A stretch of 64,000 nucleotides of DNA from Polyangium jinanense (GTDB lineage: Bacteria > Myxococcota > Polyangia > Polyangiales > Polyangiaceae), in NCBI RefSeq assembly GCF_028435365.1, contig NZ_JAGTJJ010000001.1:1130009-1194008 (forward strand), in the 5' to 3' direction. The number at the start of each line of letters is the position of its first letter. Position 1 is the stretch's first letter. The translations under genes and the position numbers were made by a program. Shown piece after piece: positions 9,279 through 17,699 of the stretch. Under the pieces are notes generated by a model. It was given only the letters and a program-made list of their open reading frames with translations. It ran no database searches and had not been told where the DNA came from.

Positions 9279-12200
9279 TTACAGGGAGGTCCGGGCGACC
9301 CTGCGGAGCCGCTCGATTCCTTCCTCCACGTCGGCGGACGTGATGTCGCGGAAGCGGAGCGGCGAGGGGCCGGATTTGGAAGGGTCGTAGACGAGGCCGC
9401 GCGGGCGCACGTTTCCCTGGCGGAGGACGTCGGTCACGAAACGGACGCGCTCCTCCTGATCGGCCGGGACGAGCACGTTTTCGTATTTCGCGAGCACCTC
9501 GGCGATGTGCTCCTCGATGCGTTGCTTGTCGAGCTCGGTCTCGGCGACGCCGGTGATGATGGGGATCAAGAGGTTCGCGCGTTCGAGCGGCAAGTAAAGG
9601 CCGCGGGCCGTCCGCGCCACCGTTTTGAACACGTCCTCGGCGCCCACGTATTGGCGCAGCGTGGGCAGGCAGCCGACGGCGTGAATGACGATGCCCATCT
9701 CGCGGGCGTTCTCGGCCTGCGCATACCAGTGGTGCCCGCAGGGGCAGCCCTGGGGGAAGGCGTCGCCCGAGGGCTCTACGCCGTGCGGGGGCGCGTCGCC
9801 GACCCAGACGACGACACGCGCCGCGCGGGGCCGCCAATCGAGCCGTACGAGGTCGTACAGCCCGTCCGTCACCGATTCGGGGCCATCGCCGCCGCCCGAG
9901 GCCTGCATGCGCTCGACTCCCTTCTTGATCGACGCGATATCGTCGGTGAGGGGCACGACGCGGCTCGCGAAAGAGCGATCCTGCGGAGGATGGTCGCGAT
10001 AACTCACGAGGCCGAGGCGCAGGCTGCGGCAAAGCGGGGCGCGCCGGAGGGCGTCGATGATCTCGACGAGCCTGCGCTTCACCTCCTCGATGTATTCGCC
10101 CATGCTGCCCGTCTCGTCGACGAGGAACACGAGATCGAGCTCGCCGACCCCGGCGCTCGCCACGCGGGCGATCATCTCGGGCGAATAGGCCTCGGAATCG
10201 CTCGATTGCAACGGCGGCGCGCCTTGCGACCGGCCTTGCTGCGCCCGACCGGCCGGAGCCGGCTCATCCTCCATCGGCATGAAGTCCATGGCCGGCGCCG
10301 GGGGCGGCGCCTCTTCTTTTCCGCCGATCCCCAGGGCATCCTTTACCTTCGAGAAAAACCCTCCGCCGCGCTTGGGCGCTTCGACCGATTCGGCATCGAA
10401 CACCGACGCCGAGGAGGGCGGCGGCGGAGACTTGGCCCCGGGTGGCGCGCCAAACGATCCTCGCGACCGAGGCGCTCCCGGCGCGGGGGGCACGGCTATC
10501 GCCGGGCGCGCCGCCGCGGCGACGGGCGCAGACCTTCCCATCGTGCCGGCGCGCGTGCTCCTCGAATGCTCCTCGGCGCCGTCGTCGAGCTCGTCCTCGA
10601 AGGAGATCGAGCGGGCGGAAAGCATATCCATCGCGCCGCCGCCCCCTCTCTCCCGCCTTGCCCCGCCCCCCTTCGCCATTTTTTCGCCGAACCCCCCGGC
10701 GCCTTCCGCGACCGGTTCGTCTTCTGCCTCCTCCACGAACGCGTCCTCGTGCGAGGCCACGGCCTCCATTTGCACCTTCTTCGCGGGCCCCTCGACGCGT
10801 TTCTCGCTGTCCTCCGCCACGAGCGCCGTGTACGGGCTCAAGAGCTTGTGCTTGAGCGCGAGCGCGAGCACCTCCATCCGCACCTCGGCCGCCTCCCCGG
10901 GCGCCTCGGCGAGCCGAGCCAAACGCGCGTCGATCCGGAGCCTTGCCCAGAGCCGTTCGAGCCCCGGGATCTGATCGGATTGCTCCGGCAGCTCCACGTC
11001 GACCTCCTGCCGAAACGGCTCCCCCGTCGCGCGCTCGGCCGTGAGCACGAGCCTGCTCTTTCCCGATCCGGCGAAACGCCCGAGGAGCTGCACGGTTTGT
11101 CCACCAAAGAGCTCGGGCGCCGGATGCGGATACACGTCCACGGGCATCGCGTCGTCCCAGGACAAACGCAAATTCGTGAGCACGGGGCCGGCCTGGCGGA
11201 CGCGGCGCGCGAAACGCGGCACGACGGTCTCCACGTCCTCGCCGGGCAAGAGCACGTCGCTCGCGCCTCCTCCCGCCCGCGCGAGCCGCTCGACGAGATA
11301 ACGATTCACCGAAGGCCCCACGCCGAGCACGTACAGGCGCGTCTCCTTGCCGAGGATCTCCGGCGCGCGCCGAAAGATCCGGCCCTCGTTGCCCACGGCG
11401 CCGTCCGTCAGCAAGACGACGAGCCGCGTCCGGCCCTTGTCGGATTGCAATTTCGCGGCGCGGACGAGGGCTTCTTCGAGCTCCGTGCCGCCGCGCGACG
11501 TCATGCCTCGAAGGAACACGTCGATCTGCTCGGCCCATTCTTTCGAGATCGGAACGAATTTTTCTCCTTGCTGATCCGCGGCGATCCGGTCGTGATCGAA
11601 CGCGAAGACCTGCGCGCGATCACCCGGCCCGAGGTGATCGAGGATCAAGCGCACCGCGCGCCGGGCCTGCGGGAGGCTTTGCCCGCGCATCGAGCAGGAT
11701 CGATCGACGAGGAAAACGACGTCGCGCGGGAGCCCGACCTTGGCGAGCTCGCGCGTCGCCGCCACGACGACGCCGCAATACTCGCATTTCCACGCCGGCC
11801 CGAGGCCCGGCCATTCCTTCACGACCGAAGGATCCCGCAGCGCGCCGCCGCAATTGTTGCAGCGGAACGTGCGGTGATCGCCGGCCGGGCCAGCCTCCGC
11901 GAGCGAGAGATCCTCGATCGGCGCAACTGGCGGCGTCACGACGAGCAGGAACGTGCCCATCTTGTCGGCCTGGCGCTCGAAATACACCCGCGGCCGCACG
12001 CCCTTGTCGTGCTGCGCATGATAAGCAACGACCAAATCCCGGTTCGCGACGGTCTCCGCTGCGTGCAGCTTCACCCGGAATGCGCCGCCTTCGAGGGGCT
12101 CGAGGTCGATCCGGTGCGACGGCGAGCGGGGCGGCTCGATCGGCACGCCGGGGCGGATCTCCAGGCTGACGCTCACGTCCGCCTTCCGCTCGCCCGTCGC

Positions 12201-12728
12201 CGGGCGCGGCGGCTGAATCGCCCCCGCGTCCGGCACGTCGGCGGCCGTCCTCGCGTGGTAACGCTCGGTCGTGACCATGGGAAACACGAAGCGCCACTCC
12301 CCCTCGTCGAACGCGAGCTTCTCCTGATAACCGAGCGTGACCTCGATCGTCTCGCCGTCCGGGATGTTCGCGACACTCAACGTGAACAGGTTCGGCCGAT
12401 CCTGTTCGAGCAGCGTCGCGCTGCGCCCCTCTCGCCGCGCAGCCTCGTAGGCGCGCTTCGCTTCTTCCTTCTCTTTGACGACGGCCTCAACCGTGCGCGC
12501 GCCGATGCGAAAACGCATCGTGTGCACCGACGCCTCGTGCGGAAGCGGGAAGAGGTATTCGGCCTCGATGGGACCGCCCGTCGTGTTGCGAAAGCGCTGC
12601 TTCAGCGTGACGCTCGCGACGGGGCCGCTGATCTTGGCCTCGACGTCGGTGTGCTCGAGCGGCAAAGGCGCGCCGCTCGACGTGCGCATCGTCCCCTGGG
12701 TGATTCGGTCGGTCGTGGGATCGGTCAT
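9279..12728 (-). CDS. VIT domain protein with zinc ribbon and two VWA domains
   Basis: This is a 1149-residue protein. The N-terminal VIT domain (about 15-145) contains VEAKISGPVASVTLKQRF and YLFPLP. A CxxC zinc ribbon lies at about 289-320 (CNNCGG then CEYCGV). A first VWA domain follows at once, with MIDAS motif DRSCSM near 340. A long low-complexity region (about 650-850) separates it from a second VWA domain near 860 with MIDAS DETGSM and EYIEEVKRRL. VIT-VWA proteins are widespread and mostly uncharacterised; in animals the pair occurs in inter-alpha-trypsin inhibitors. No signal peptide is visible. A divalent-metal-dependent protein-binding role is inferred. Confidence 0.88.
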   Translation of the reverse strand: MTDPTTDRITQGTMRTSSGAPLPLEHTDVEAKISGPVASVTLKQRFRNTTGGPIEAEYLFPLPHEASVHTMRFRIGARTVEAVVKEKEEAKRAYEAARREGRSATLLEQDRPNLFTLSVANIPDGETIEVTLGYQEKLAFDEGEWRFVFPMVTTERYHARTAADVPDAGAIQPPRPATGERKADVSVSLEIRPGVPIEPPRSPSHRIDLEPLEGGAFRVKLHAAETVANRDLVVAYHAQHDKGVRPRVYFERQADKMGTFLLVVTPPVAPIEDLSLAEAGPAGDHRTFRCNNCGGALRDPSVVKEWPGLGPAWKCEYCGVVVAATRELAKVGLPRDVVFLVDRSCSMRGQSLPQARRAVRLILDHLGPGDRAQVFAFDHDRIAADQQGEKFVPISKEWAEQIDVFLRGMTSRGGTELEEALVRAAKLQSDKGRTRLVVLLTDGAVGNEGRIFRRAPEILGKETRLYVLGVGPSVNRYLVERLARAGGGASDVLLPGEDVETVVPRFARRVRQAGPVLTNLRLSWDDAMPVDVYPHPAPELFGGQTVQLLGRFAGSGKSRLVLTAERATGEPFRQEVDVELPEQSDQIPGLERLWARLRIDARLARLAEAPGEAAEVRMEVLALALKHKLLSPYTALVAEDSEKRVEGPAKKVQMEAVASHEDAFVEEAEDEPVAEGAGGFGEKMAKGGGARRERGGGGAMDMLSARSISFEDELDDGAEEHSRSTRAGTMGRSAPVAAAARPAIAVPPAPGAPRSRGSFGAPPGAKSPPPPSSASVFDAESVEAPKRGGGFFSKVKDALGIGGKEEAPPPAPAMDFMPMEDEPAPAGRAQQGRSQGAPPLQSSDSEAYSPEMIARVASAGVGELDLVFLVDETGSMGEYIEEVKRRLVEIIDALRRAPLCRSLRLGLVSYRDHPPQDRSFASRVVPLTDDIASIKKGVERMQASGGGDGPESVTDGLYDLVRLDWRPRAARVVVWVGDAPPHGVEPSGDAFPQGCPCGHHWYAQAENAREMGIVIHAVGCLPTLRQYVGAEDVFKTVARTARGLYLPLERANLLIPIITGVAETELDKQRIEEHIAEVLAKYENVLVPADQEERVRFVTDVLRQGNVRPRGLVYDPSKSGPSPLRFRDITSADVEEGIERLRRVARTSL

Positions 12729-12774
12729 GGCGGGCCGACACCGATGCTACACGGATCGGCGCGGCTTTCGAGGG

Positions 12775-13998
12775 TCACGACGTGCGCTTGCTCGGGTCGA
12801 GCGCGCAGAGCGAGGCGACGAGCGAGGTGAAGCCCGGCGCACGCTCGTCGGCCGAACGCGACGAGCGCGGTCCGTCCTCAGGCGAAAGAAGGCGCTCGGC
12901 CGCGGGCAATCGATACCCCGACCCGAGCGCCACCGCGCGCAAAAGGTCCGACGCGTCCTCGCGCCGCTCCTGATCCCAATCCGTCTCCACGATGGACACG
13001 AGCAGCTCCGCTTGCAGCGGCACGTCGCCGATCGCGAGCGCCTCGGCCAGCGCGGCCCAGCAGAAATCGGCCGAGGTCGCCTCGCCGAGCAGCGCGCAGA
13101 GCCTCGCCACACGCGCGGCGAGCCGCACGTCTTCGAGCGTGCCGGGGCGCGCGCGCCATTTGCGTTCGAGTTGTCCGAGCACCACCTCGGCGAGCGCGCG
13201 CGCCTTCGCAGCGTCGCCGAAACACGCGAGCACCTCGGCCCGGCGCAGCTCGAAGACGAGCCGCTCGCCTTCGCCGGCCTCCACGGTGTAACGCGCGGCG
13301 AGCGCGAGCGCCTCGTCGGGGCGGCCGAGGTGGCAAAGCGCGGCGAGCGCGGCCTCCTTGCGCGCCCATTCGAGCGTCGGAGGATCCGTCGCGCCACGGC
13401 GCGAGACGAGCGCCAGCGAAACCACGTCTTCGAGCCTGCGCGCCGCGAGCAACGCCGAGAGCGTCTCCGTCGCCGACGCGAGCGCGATCGACCGCGCCGC
13501 CGCGGGCTCCAGCGCGAGCACGCTCTCCCATTGCGCGCGCGACACGCGGAGCAGCCCCGCGCCGATCTCCGCGCCGAGCCCGAGCGAACGCACCCGCCCG
13601 AGGTGTAGCAGCGCCTCGTCGAGCCGACCTGCTGCGCGCTCCGCGGCGCCGAGCCCGACGAGCGCCGAGACCGCGAACGCGAGCGCCTCGGCCGATCGCT
13701 TTTGCCGGGCGATCGCCGCATAGAACCGGACAGCGGCCTCCGCGACGCGGCGCGCGTCCTCGTGCCGGCCGAGGTGCCCTGCCACGATCGTGGCCTCCTC
13801 GAAGCACGGGGCGAGCGCCGCGACCCTGTCCTCGCGGCTCTGCGCGAGCGCCCGTGCGAGCGCCTGCGTGATGGCCCCTGACCAGGCGGCGAGCTCCCAT
13901 CGGACCGCGCGGCCGCGAAGCGTGAGGAATTCATCGGCGACGAATCGATCGTCCACGCCCGAGCGCGCCGCAGGCGAGCGCTGTGCAGCAAGGTTCAT
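12775..13998 (-). CDS. Helical-repeat (TPR-like) hypothetical protein
   Basis: This 407-residue Ala/Leu/Arg-rich protein consists of repeated helical hairpins (ALAFAVSALVGLGAAERAAG, LAALCHLGRPDEALALAARY). They resemble degenerate TPRs, so it is probably a scaffold. ATG 13998 (MNLAAQRS) is chosen because CGAGG lies five bases before it; an in-frame upstream start at 14136 would add a basic low-complexity leader. It ends 46 bases upstream of the VIT/VWA gene on the same strand and may be cotranscribed. No catalytic motif was seen. Confidence 0.72.
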   Translation of the reverse strand: MNLAAQRSPAARSGVDDRFVADEFLTLRGRAVRWELAAWSGAITQALARALAQSREDRVAALAPCFEEATIVAGHLGRHEDARRVAEAAVRFYAAIARQKRSAEALAFAVSALVGLGAAERAAGRLDEALLHLGRVRSLGLGAEIGAGLLRVSRAQWESVLALEPAAARSIALASATETLSALLAARRLEDVVSLALVSRRGATDPPTLEWARKEAALAALCHLGRPDEALALAARYTVEAGEGERLVFELRRAEVLACFGDAAKARALAEVVLGQLERKWRARPGTLEDVRLAARVARLCALLGEATSADFCWAALAEALAIGDVPLQAELLVSIVETDWDQERREDASDLLRAVALGSGYRLPAAERLLSPEDGPRSSRSADERAPGFTSLVASLCALDPSKRTS

Positions 13999-14212
13999 GC
14001 GAGCCTCGTGGAAAAAAGCGTGCGTCCGCGCGCCCGCGCGGCGCGGGCAGCCGGCGTGTCCGGCCCACCCTCGCCGCGTCCCTCTACCGGCCGCGGTGCG
14101 TCTGCTCTCTTTAATGGATCGCCGGGCCCATTTCAATGCACGAGGCTCTTTGCTCGGACATTGTATGACCGAAGGTGACCCGTGCTCCCGCCGCTGCTAG
14201 CTTCGCCGCACG

Positions 14213-15310
14213 ATGGCCTCGAAAGACCTCTTCGAACCGATCACGTTTCGCAACGGCCGCACGGCGCGCAATCGCATCGCGCTCGCGCCCATGACGAACC
14301 AGCAGAGCCACGCCGATGGCACGCTCTCCGACGACGAGCTCCGCTGGCTCGCCCTGCGGGCCGAGGGCGGCTTCGGCATCGTCGCCACGTGCGCCGCGCA
14401 CGTCACGCGGGACGGCCAGGGCTGGCCCGGTGAGCTCGGCATCTACGACGACAAGCTCCTACCGGGTCTCACGCGCCTCGCCGCGGCGCTCCGCGAACGT
14501 GGCACCCTCTCCATCGTGCAGATCTTCCACGGCGGCGCCCGCGCGGACGCGAGCGTCACCGGCGAGCGCCCCTGGAGCGCGAGCGAAATCGAAGGCGACC
14601 CCGGTAACCCCCGCGCCGCGACGCGTGAGGACATCGAGCGCGTGATCGCCGCCTTCCGCGACGCCGCCGTGCGCGCGCACCGCGCCGGCTTCGACGGCGT
14701 CCAGCTCCACGGCGCGCACGGCTACCTCTTCGGCCAGTTCCTCAGCGCGACCGGCAACAAGCGCGACGACGCCTACGGCGGCTCCTTCGAGAACCGCGCG
14801 CGCCTCCTGCGCGAAGCCACGCGCGCTGTGCGTGCCGCCGTCCCTGCGTCGTTCCTCGTCGGCGTGCGCATCTCGCCCGAGGACTGGGGCCAGGCCAAGG
14901 GCCTCGACCTCGACGAAAACCTCACGCTCGCGGGCTGGCTCGCCGAGGACGGCATCGACTTCCTCGGCGTCTCGCTCTGGGACAGTTTTGCGAGCACGAA
15001 GAAGCGCCCCGACGAGCATCCCATCCCGCTCTTCCGTCGCGCTCTCCCTGCCTCCGTCCCGCTCTTCGTCGCGGGCAAGATCTGGACGCGCGCCGAGGCC
15101 GACTCGCTCCTCGCCCTCGGCGCCGACGGCGTCTCGCTCGCGCGCTCCGCCATCCTGAACCCCGACTGGCCGCTCCGCGCGCGCGATGCGACGTGGGAGC
15201 CGAGGCGCCCTCCGATGCCCGCCGCGGAGCTCGCCGAGCGTGGCCTCAGCCCGAGGTTCATCGACTACATGCGCCGCTGGAAGGGTTTTGTGGCGGACGA
15301 GTCGCGCTGA
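14213..15310 (+). CDS. NADH:flavin oxidoreductase, Old Yellow Enzyme family
   Basis: This is a 365-residue TIM-barrel FMN oxidoreductase. Features include FEPITFRNGRTARNRIALAP at the N-terminus and GFDGVQLHGAHGYLFGQFLS near 160-180, where the HGAHGYL signature carries flavin and substrate ligands. These are followed by GGSFENRARLL and a C-terminal phosphate-binding strand (GADGVSLARS). Family members use NAD(P)H to reduce activated C=C bonds or related electrophiles; the substrate cannot be read from sequence. Its stop codon lies 10 bases before the left 35-bp repeat of the putative integrative element, so its natural downstream context has been replaced. Confidence 0.9.
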   Translation: MASKDLFEPITFRNGRTARNRIALAPMTNQQSHADGTLSDDELRWLALRAEGGFGIVATCAAHVTRDGQGWPGELGIYDDKLLPGLTRLAAALRERGTLSIVQIFHGGARADASVTGERPWSASEIEGDPGNPRAATREDIERVIAAFRDAAVRAHRAGFDGVQLHGAHGYLFGQFLSATGNKRDDAYGGSFENRARLLREATRAVRAAVPASFLVGVRISPEDWGQAKGLDLDENLTLAGWLAEDGIDFLGVSLWDSFASTKKRPDEHPIPLFRRALPASVPLFVAGKIWTRAEADSLLALGADGVSLARSAILNPDWPLRARDATWEPRRPPMPAAELAERGLSPRFIDYMRRWKGFVADESR

Positions 15311-15319
15311 CGCCGAGAA

Positions 15320-15354
15320 AAAACGCTCGCGAGGGCGCGGGGAAGAAGGGGTCC
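15320..15354 (+). repeat. Left 35-bp direct repeat (putative attL)
   Basis: This copy starts 10 bases after the oxidoreductase stop codon. It matches 21340-21374 at 32 of 35 positions, and the last 21 positions (15334-15354) match exactly. Similarity stops sharply on the right. It is interpreted as the left attachment site of the integrase-encoding element. Confidence 0.6.
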
Positions 15355-15559
15355 TGCATGCTCTGACGACCCAACCGACGCCGATCGCGGCGATCCCCGC
15401 TGCACGCCGACCCCGATCGCGTTCGTTCGCTGCCCTGCTTCACCGGAACCGGGCGCCGATCACGCCAAAACGCTCCCGCCCTCGTCCTCGTCCTCGTCCA
15501 CGCCGAACGCGGAGCCGCCGCTTTCCGCGCTCTCGGCTGCGCCCGTGCAGGAGACGAGC
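15355..15559. other. Intergenic region at left end of element
   Basis: About 205 bases lie between the left repeat and the first small gene. I see no convincing gene, terminator or promoter here. It presumably contains the promoter of the four-gene operon that follows. Confidence 0.35.
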
Positions 15560-15763
15560 GTGGACCCGATGCGCGCGCGCCTCGCCGCCCGTGCGCTCGC
15601 CGCCGATGAAGCAGGGGACCATGAAGGTGCGGCGCGATGGCTCGCCGCCCTCGCCGCGCTCGGTCCCGCGCCGTCGTCTGCGCCCGCGTCGTCGTCTGCG
15701 CCCGCGTCGTCGTCTGCTCCGACGAACGTGATCCCGATGCGGCGGAAGGGGGGTGCCCGATGA
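15560..15763 (+). CDS. Small hypothetical protein of the mobile element
   Basis: This 67-residue protein has an N-terminal helical half (MRARLAARALAADEAGDHEG) and a low-complexity Ala/Pro/Ser tail. The tail is encoded by three 18-base repeats of GCG-TCG-TCG-type codons, and the protein ends PMRRKGGAR. GTG 15560 is preferred as start because GGAG lies just upstream. Its last codons contain the purine-rich ribosome-binding site of the next gene, which it overlaps by four bases. Its function is unknown. Confidence 0.55.
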   Translation: MDPMRARLAARALAADEAGDHEGAARWLAALAALGPAPSSAPASSSAPASSSAPTNVIPMRRKGGAR

Positions 15764-16083
15764 CCCGCCCCGCTCGCATGGATCGGCCTCTCTACTCCGG
15801 AGGCTTGATCGAGATCCAGCGGTCGCACCTCCGCGCCCTGCTTCGACACCTTCACCGTGAGCACGGAACGTGGACGAAGGTCGCTCACCTCCTGAGCTTC
15901 CGGCGTTCCGTCGTGCTCGCGTTCATGGACGGGACCGAGCCCGGGCACATGGCGCTCGCGCGGAGCATCGCCCGCGCCGTCGGGCTCACGGTCGAGGACG
16001 CGCTCTCCGGAAAGGCGCCGCCCCGCAAGGCGCCCGCCCTCGTCCTCGTGACGCCCCCGAAGCGGAAGGGGGGTGCATCGTGA
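15760..16083 (+). CDS. Lambda-repressor-like HTH protein 1
   Basis: This is a 107-residue protein whose centre (about 34-85) reads like a Cro/CI-type helix-turn-helix: TWTKVAHLLSFRRSVVLAFM, then a helix ending GLTVEDALSG. It is probably a DNA-binding regulator of the element. The ATG overlaps the preceding stop as ATGA, and its own end overlaps the next gene as GTGA. It ends in PPKRKGGAS, closely matching the previous protein's end, because both ends carry the same GGAAGGGGGG-type ribosome-binding site for the next gene. Confidence 0.6.
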   Translation: MTRPARMDRPLYSGGLIEIQRSHLRALLRHLHREHGTWTKVAHLLSFRRSVVLAFMDGTEPGHMALARSIARAVGLTVEDALSGKAPPRKAPALVLVTPPKRKGGAS

Positions 16084-16343
16084 GCGAGCACGAGAAAGAG
16101 CCGCCGAGCACCCCCGCGGTGCTGACGGACGAACAGGCCGCGCGAGTCCGGGAACGACTCGAACGCTTCGCCCGAGGGACGAGCGTGCGGATCGCCGCGC
16201 GGAGCCTCGGCTACGCCAGGCGCTACATGCACGCGGTGATCGCGGGCGAGATCCGCCCGTCGGTGCACTTCGCCGCCCAGGTGGCGCGCGTGACGCGTGT
16301 GGATCTGGCCGCCCTTCTCGGGCTTCCCGGTGCGGCGCCGTGA
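16080..16343 (+). CDS. Lambda-repressor-like HTH protein 2
   Basis: This is an 87-residue protein starting at GTG 16080. The region at about 34-80 (TSVRIAARSLGYARRYMHAV and a following helix VTRVDLAALLG) has the pattern of a small Cro/CI-type DNA-binding domain. It parallels the preceding HTH protein, and the two may be diverged duplicates. It is preceded by a strong GGAAGGGGGG Shine-Dalgarno inside the upstream gene. It overlaps the sigma-factor gene by four bases (GTGA), which suggests translational coupling. Confidence 0.58.
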   Translation: MSEHEKEPPSTPAVLTDEQAARVRERLERFARGTSVRIAARSLGYARRYMHAVIAGEIRPSVHFAAQVARVTRVDLAALLGLPGAAP

Positions 16344-16933
16344 TCCGCTACCGCGCCTCCCCCGGTGGGGGCGCGCCGATTGTCGAGGCGGACGCGGGGG
16401 ACATCGAGGCCATGCGCCCGATGCTCCTCCGTCATGCCCGAGTGATCGGCGTGGAACGGCGGCACGTGGACGACGTCGTGCAGGACACGATGATCACGAC
16501 GTGGGAAGCCCTGAACGAGGGACGTGTCCGCGGCGGGGAGCGCACGCCGCCCGATGCGGCCCTGCGTGGCTTCGCCCGCACAACGGCGTGGTTTCACGCC
16601 ATGAACCTCTCGCGGCGCGGCTCAGGACGCGAGGATCCCGTGTCCTCGCTCCGATCAGTGCCGATCCTCCTGTCGCCGGATCCAATGCAGGCGATCGAGG
16701 CGGCGGACCTGCTCGCGCGGGTCATGGCGTCGAGTCCGAAGGTCGCCCACGTCGTGGCGCTCGCCGCGCGCGGGCTCATCGGGTCGGATGCGGCGCGAGC
16801 CGTCGGGCAACCGCGGGCGACGTACCACGCCCACGAGAAGAAGCTCCGCGCCGCCCTCCGCAAGCTCGGCGCGGCTCCCGCCCCGAAGCAGGCTCCACGC
16901 CCCACGTGGAAGCAGCGGAAGCGGAAGCGCTGA
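16340..16933 (+). CDS. ECF-like sigma-70 family factor
   Basis: This 197-residue protein has region-2-like sequence RHARVIGVERRHVDDVVQDT with the typical DDVVQDTMI core-binding motif and a following Trp-rich helix (TTAWFHAMNLSRR). A C-terminal region-4-like helix-turn-helix follows (AARAVGQPRATYHAHEKKLR). The C-terminus is very basic. Region 3 is missing, as in ECF sigma factors. It is the last gene of the four-gene overlapping run. A sigma factor inside a 6-kb integrated element probably drives the element's own genes, but it could redirect host transcription. No anti-sigma gene is adjacent. Confidence 0.75.
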   Translation: MIRYRASPGGGAPIVEADAGDIEAMRPMLLRHARVIGVERRHVDDVVQDTMITTWEALNEGRVRGGERTPPDAALRGFARTTAWFHAMNLSRRGSGREDPVSSLRSVPILLSPDPMQAIEAADLLARVMASSPKVAHVVALAARGLIGSDAARAVGQPRATYHAHEKKLRAALRKLGAAPAPKQAPRPTWKQRKRKR

Positions 16934-17255
16934 ACGTCGAGAGGGCGCCCTCCGCTGGGCGCCCGATCGTCTCAGTATCCGGTCAAAGCAACACGCATCA
17001 CAACCAACAACCATCACGACCCAACCTACGTTTTTCCTGGGAGCGCAATCTTTTCGCTTGCAGTTAGATGCATTCCGTGAATCAAAACGGGGCGCCGCGA
17101 AAACATGTTGACAACGCGGCAAAAACCCCGGGGAACGACGGCGACACGCCTATCGCCTGCTGACATAAAAACCGTTGACGTTTGGCGGCGTCCGCTGGTA
17201 TGCTGTTCAAGCCAAAGGCTAGACGAGCGCGGATTGCCCCCGTACGGTGGGGCGC
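16934..17255 (+). promoter_or_regulatory. Intergenic region with sigma-70-like promoter
   Basis: About 320 bases without a gene. A promoter-like pair is visible: TTGACG at 17175-17180 and TATGCT at 17199-17204, with an 18-base spacer, about 50 bases before the next start codon. This region is less GC-rich than its surroundings, which favours promoter use. Confidence 0.5.
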
Positions 17256-17693
17256 ATGCCGAATGCATCTTCTCGCCAGCCCTTCGCCCCCCCCACGGTC
17301 GCGATCGAGCTTCCCGTCGGTGTAATCACCATGGTCGCTCCGCGCGCCGCGTTCGTATCGCAGAGAACGTCGCTCGACCTGCTCGGGATCCCGCGGGATC
17401 GTTACCTTGCACTGGTCCGCGCGCCGGGATTCCCGCTGCCTGTCACCCCGATTGGCAAACTCCGCATGGTCGACACGGAGGCGATGATCGCCTACTTGCG
17501 CGCGCTCGGCGCGGCGCCTCCGAACCTCAACAGGGAGGAGCATCCCGTCGAGAACGACACGGACCTTGCCGCCGAGCCGAGCCCCGAGAGTGAGGACTCC
17601 GCCGCGCGGAAGCTCGGCTCCGATCTCGGCTTCACCTTCACGGATCAGCCTGCGTCCGATGCGCCTGCATCGCGGCGTCGGAGCAGGAGGTGA
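17256..17693 (+). CDS. Excisionase/AlpA-like HTH protein
   Basis: This is a protein of about 145 residues. The middle part, TSLDLLGIPRDRYLALV followed by GKLRMVDTEAMIAYLRA, resembles the winged helix-turn-helix of Xis/AlpA-type regulators. In these a short wing ends in the residue before a helix that reads the element or gene name. The C-terminal 60 residues are acidic then basic and look disordered. ATG 17256 has GGTGGGG just before it; GTG 17247 is an alternative. It is probably the directionality factor or a regulator of the integrase element. Its gene follows the TTGACG/TATGCT promoter. Confidence 0.55.
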   Translation: MPNASSRQPFAPPTVAIELPVGVITMVAPRAAFVSQRTSLDLLGIPRDRYLALVRAPGFPLPVTPIGKLRMVDTEAMIAYLRALGAAPPNLNREEHPVENDTDLAAEPSPESEDSAARKLGSDLGFTFTDQPASDAPASRRRSRR

Positions 17694-17699
17694 TCGGCC

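Noticed and set aside
15320..15354. tRNA gene as integration target
   Set aside because: The repeat lacks a T-loop, CCA end or cloverleaf; no tRNA is visible near either boundary.
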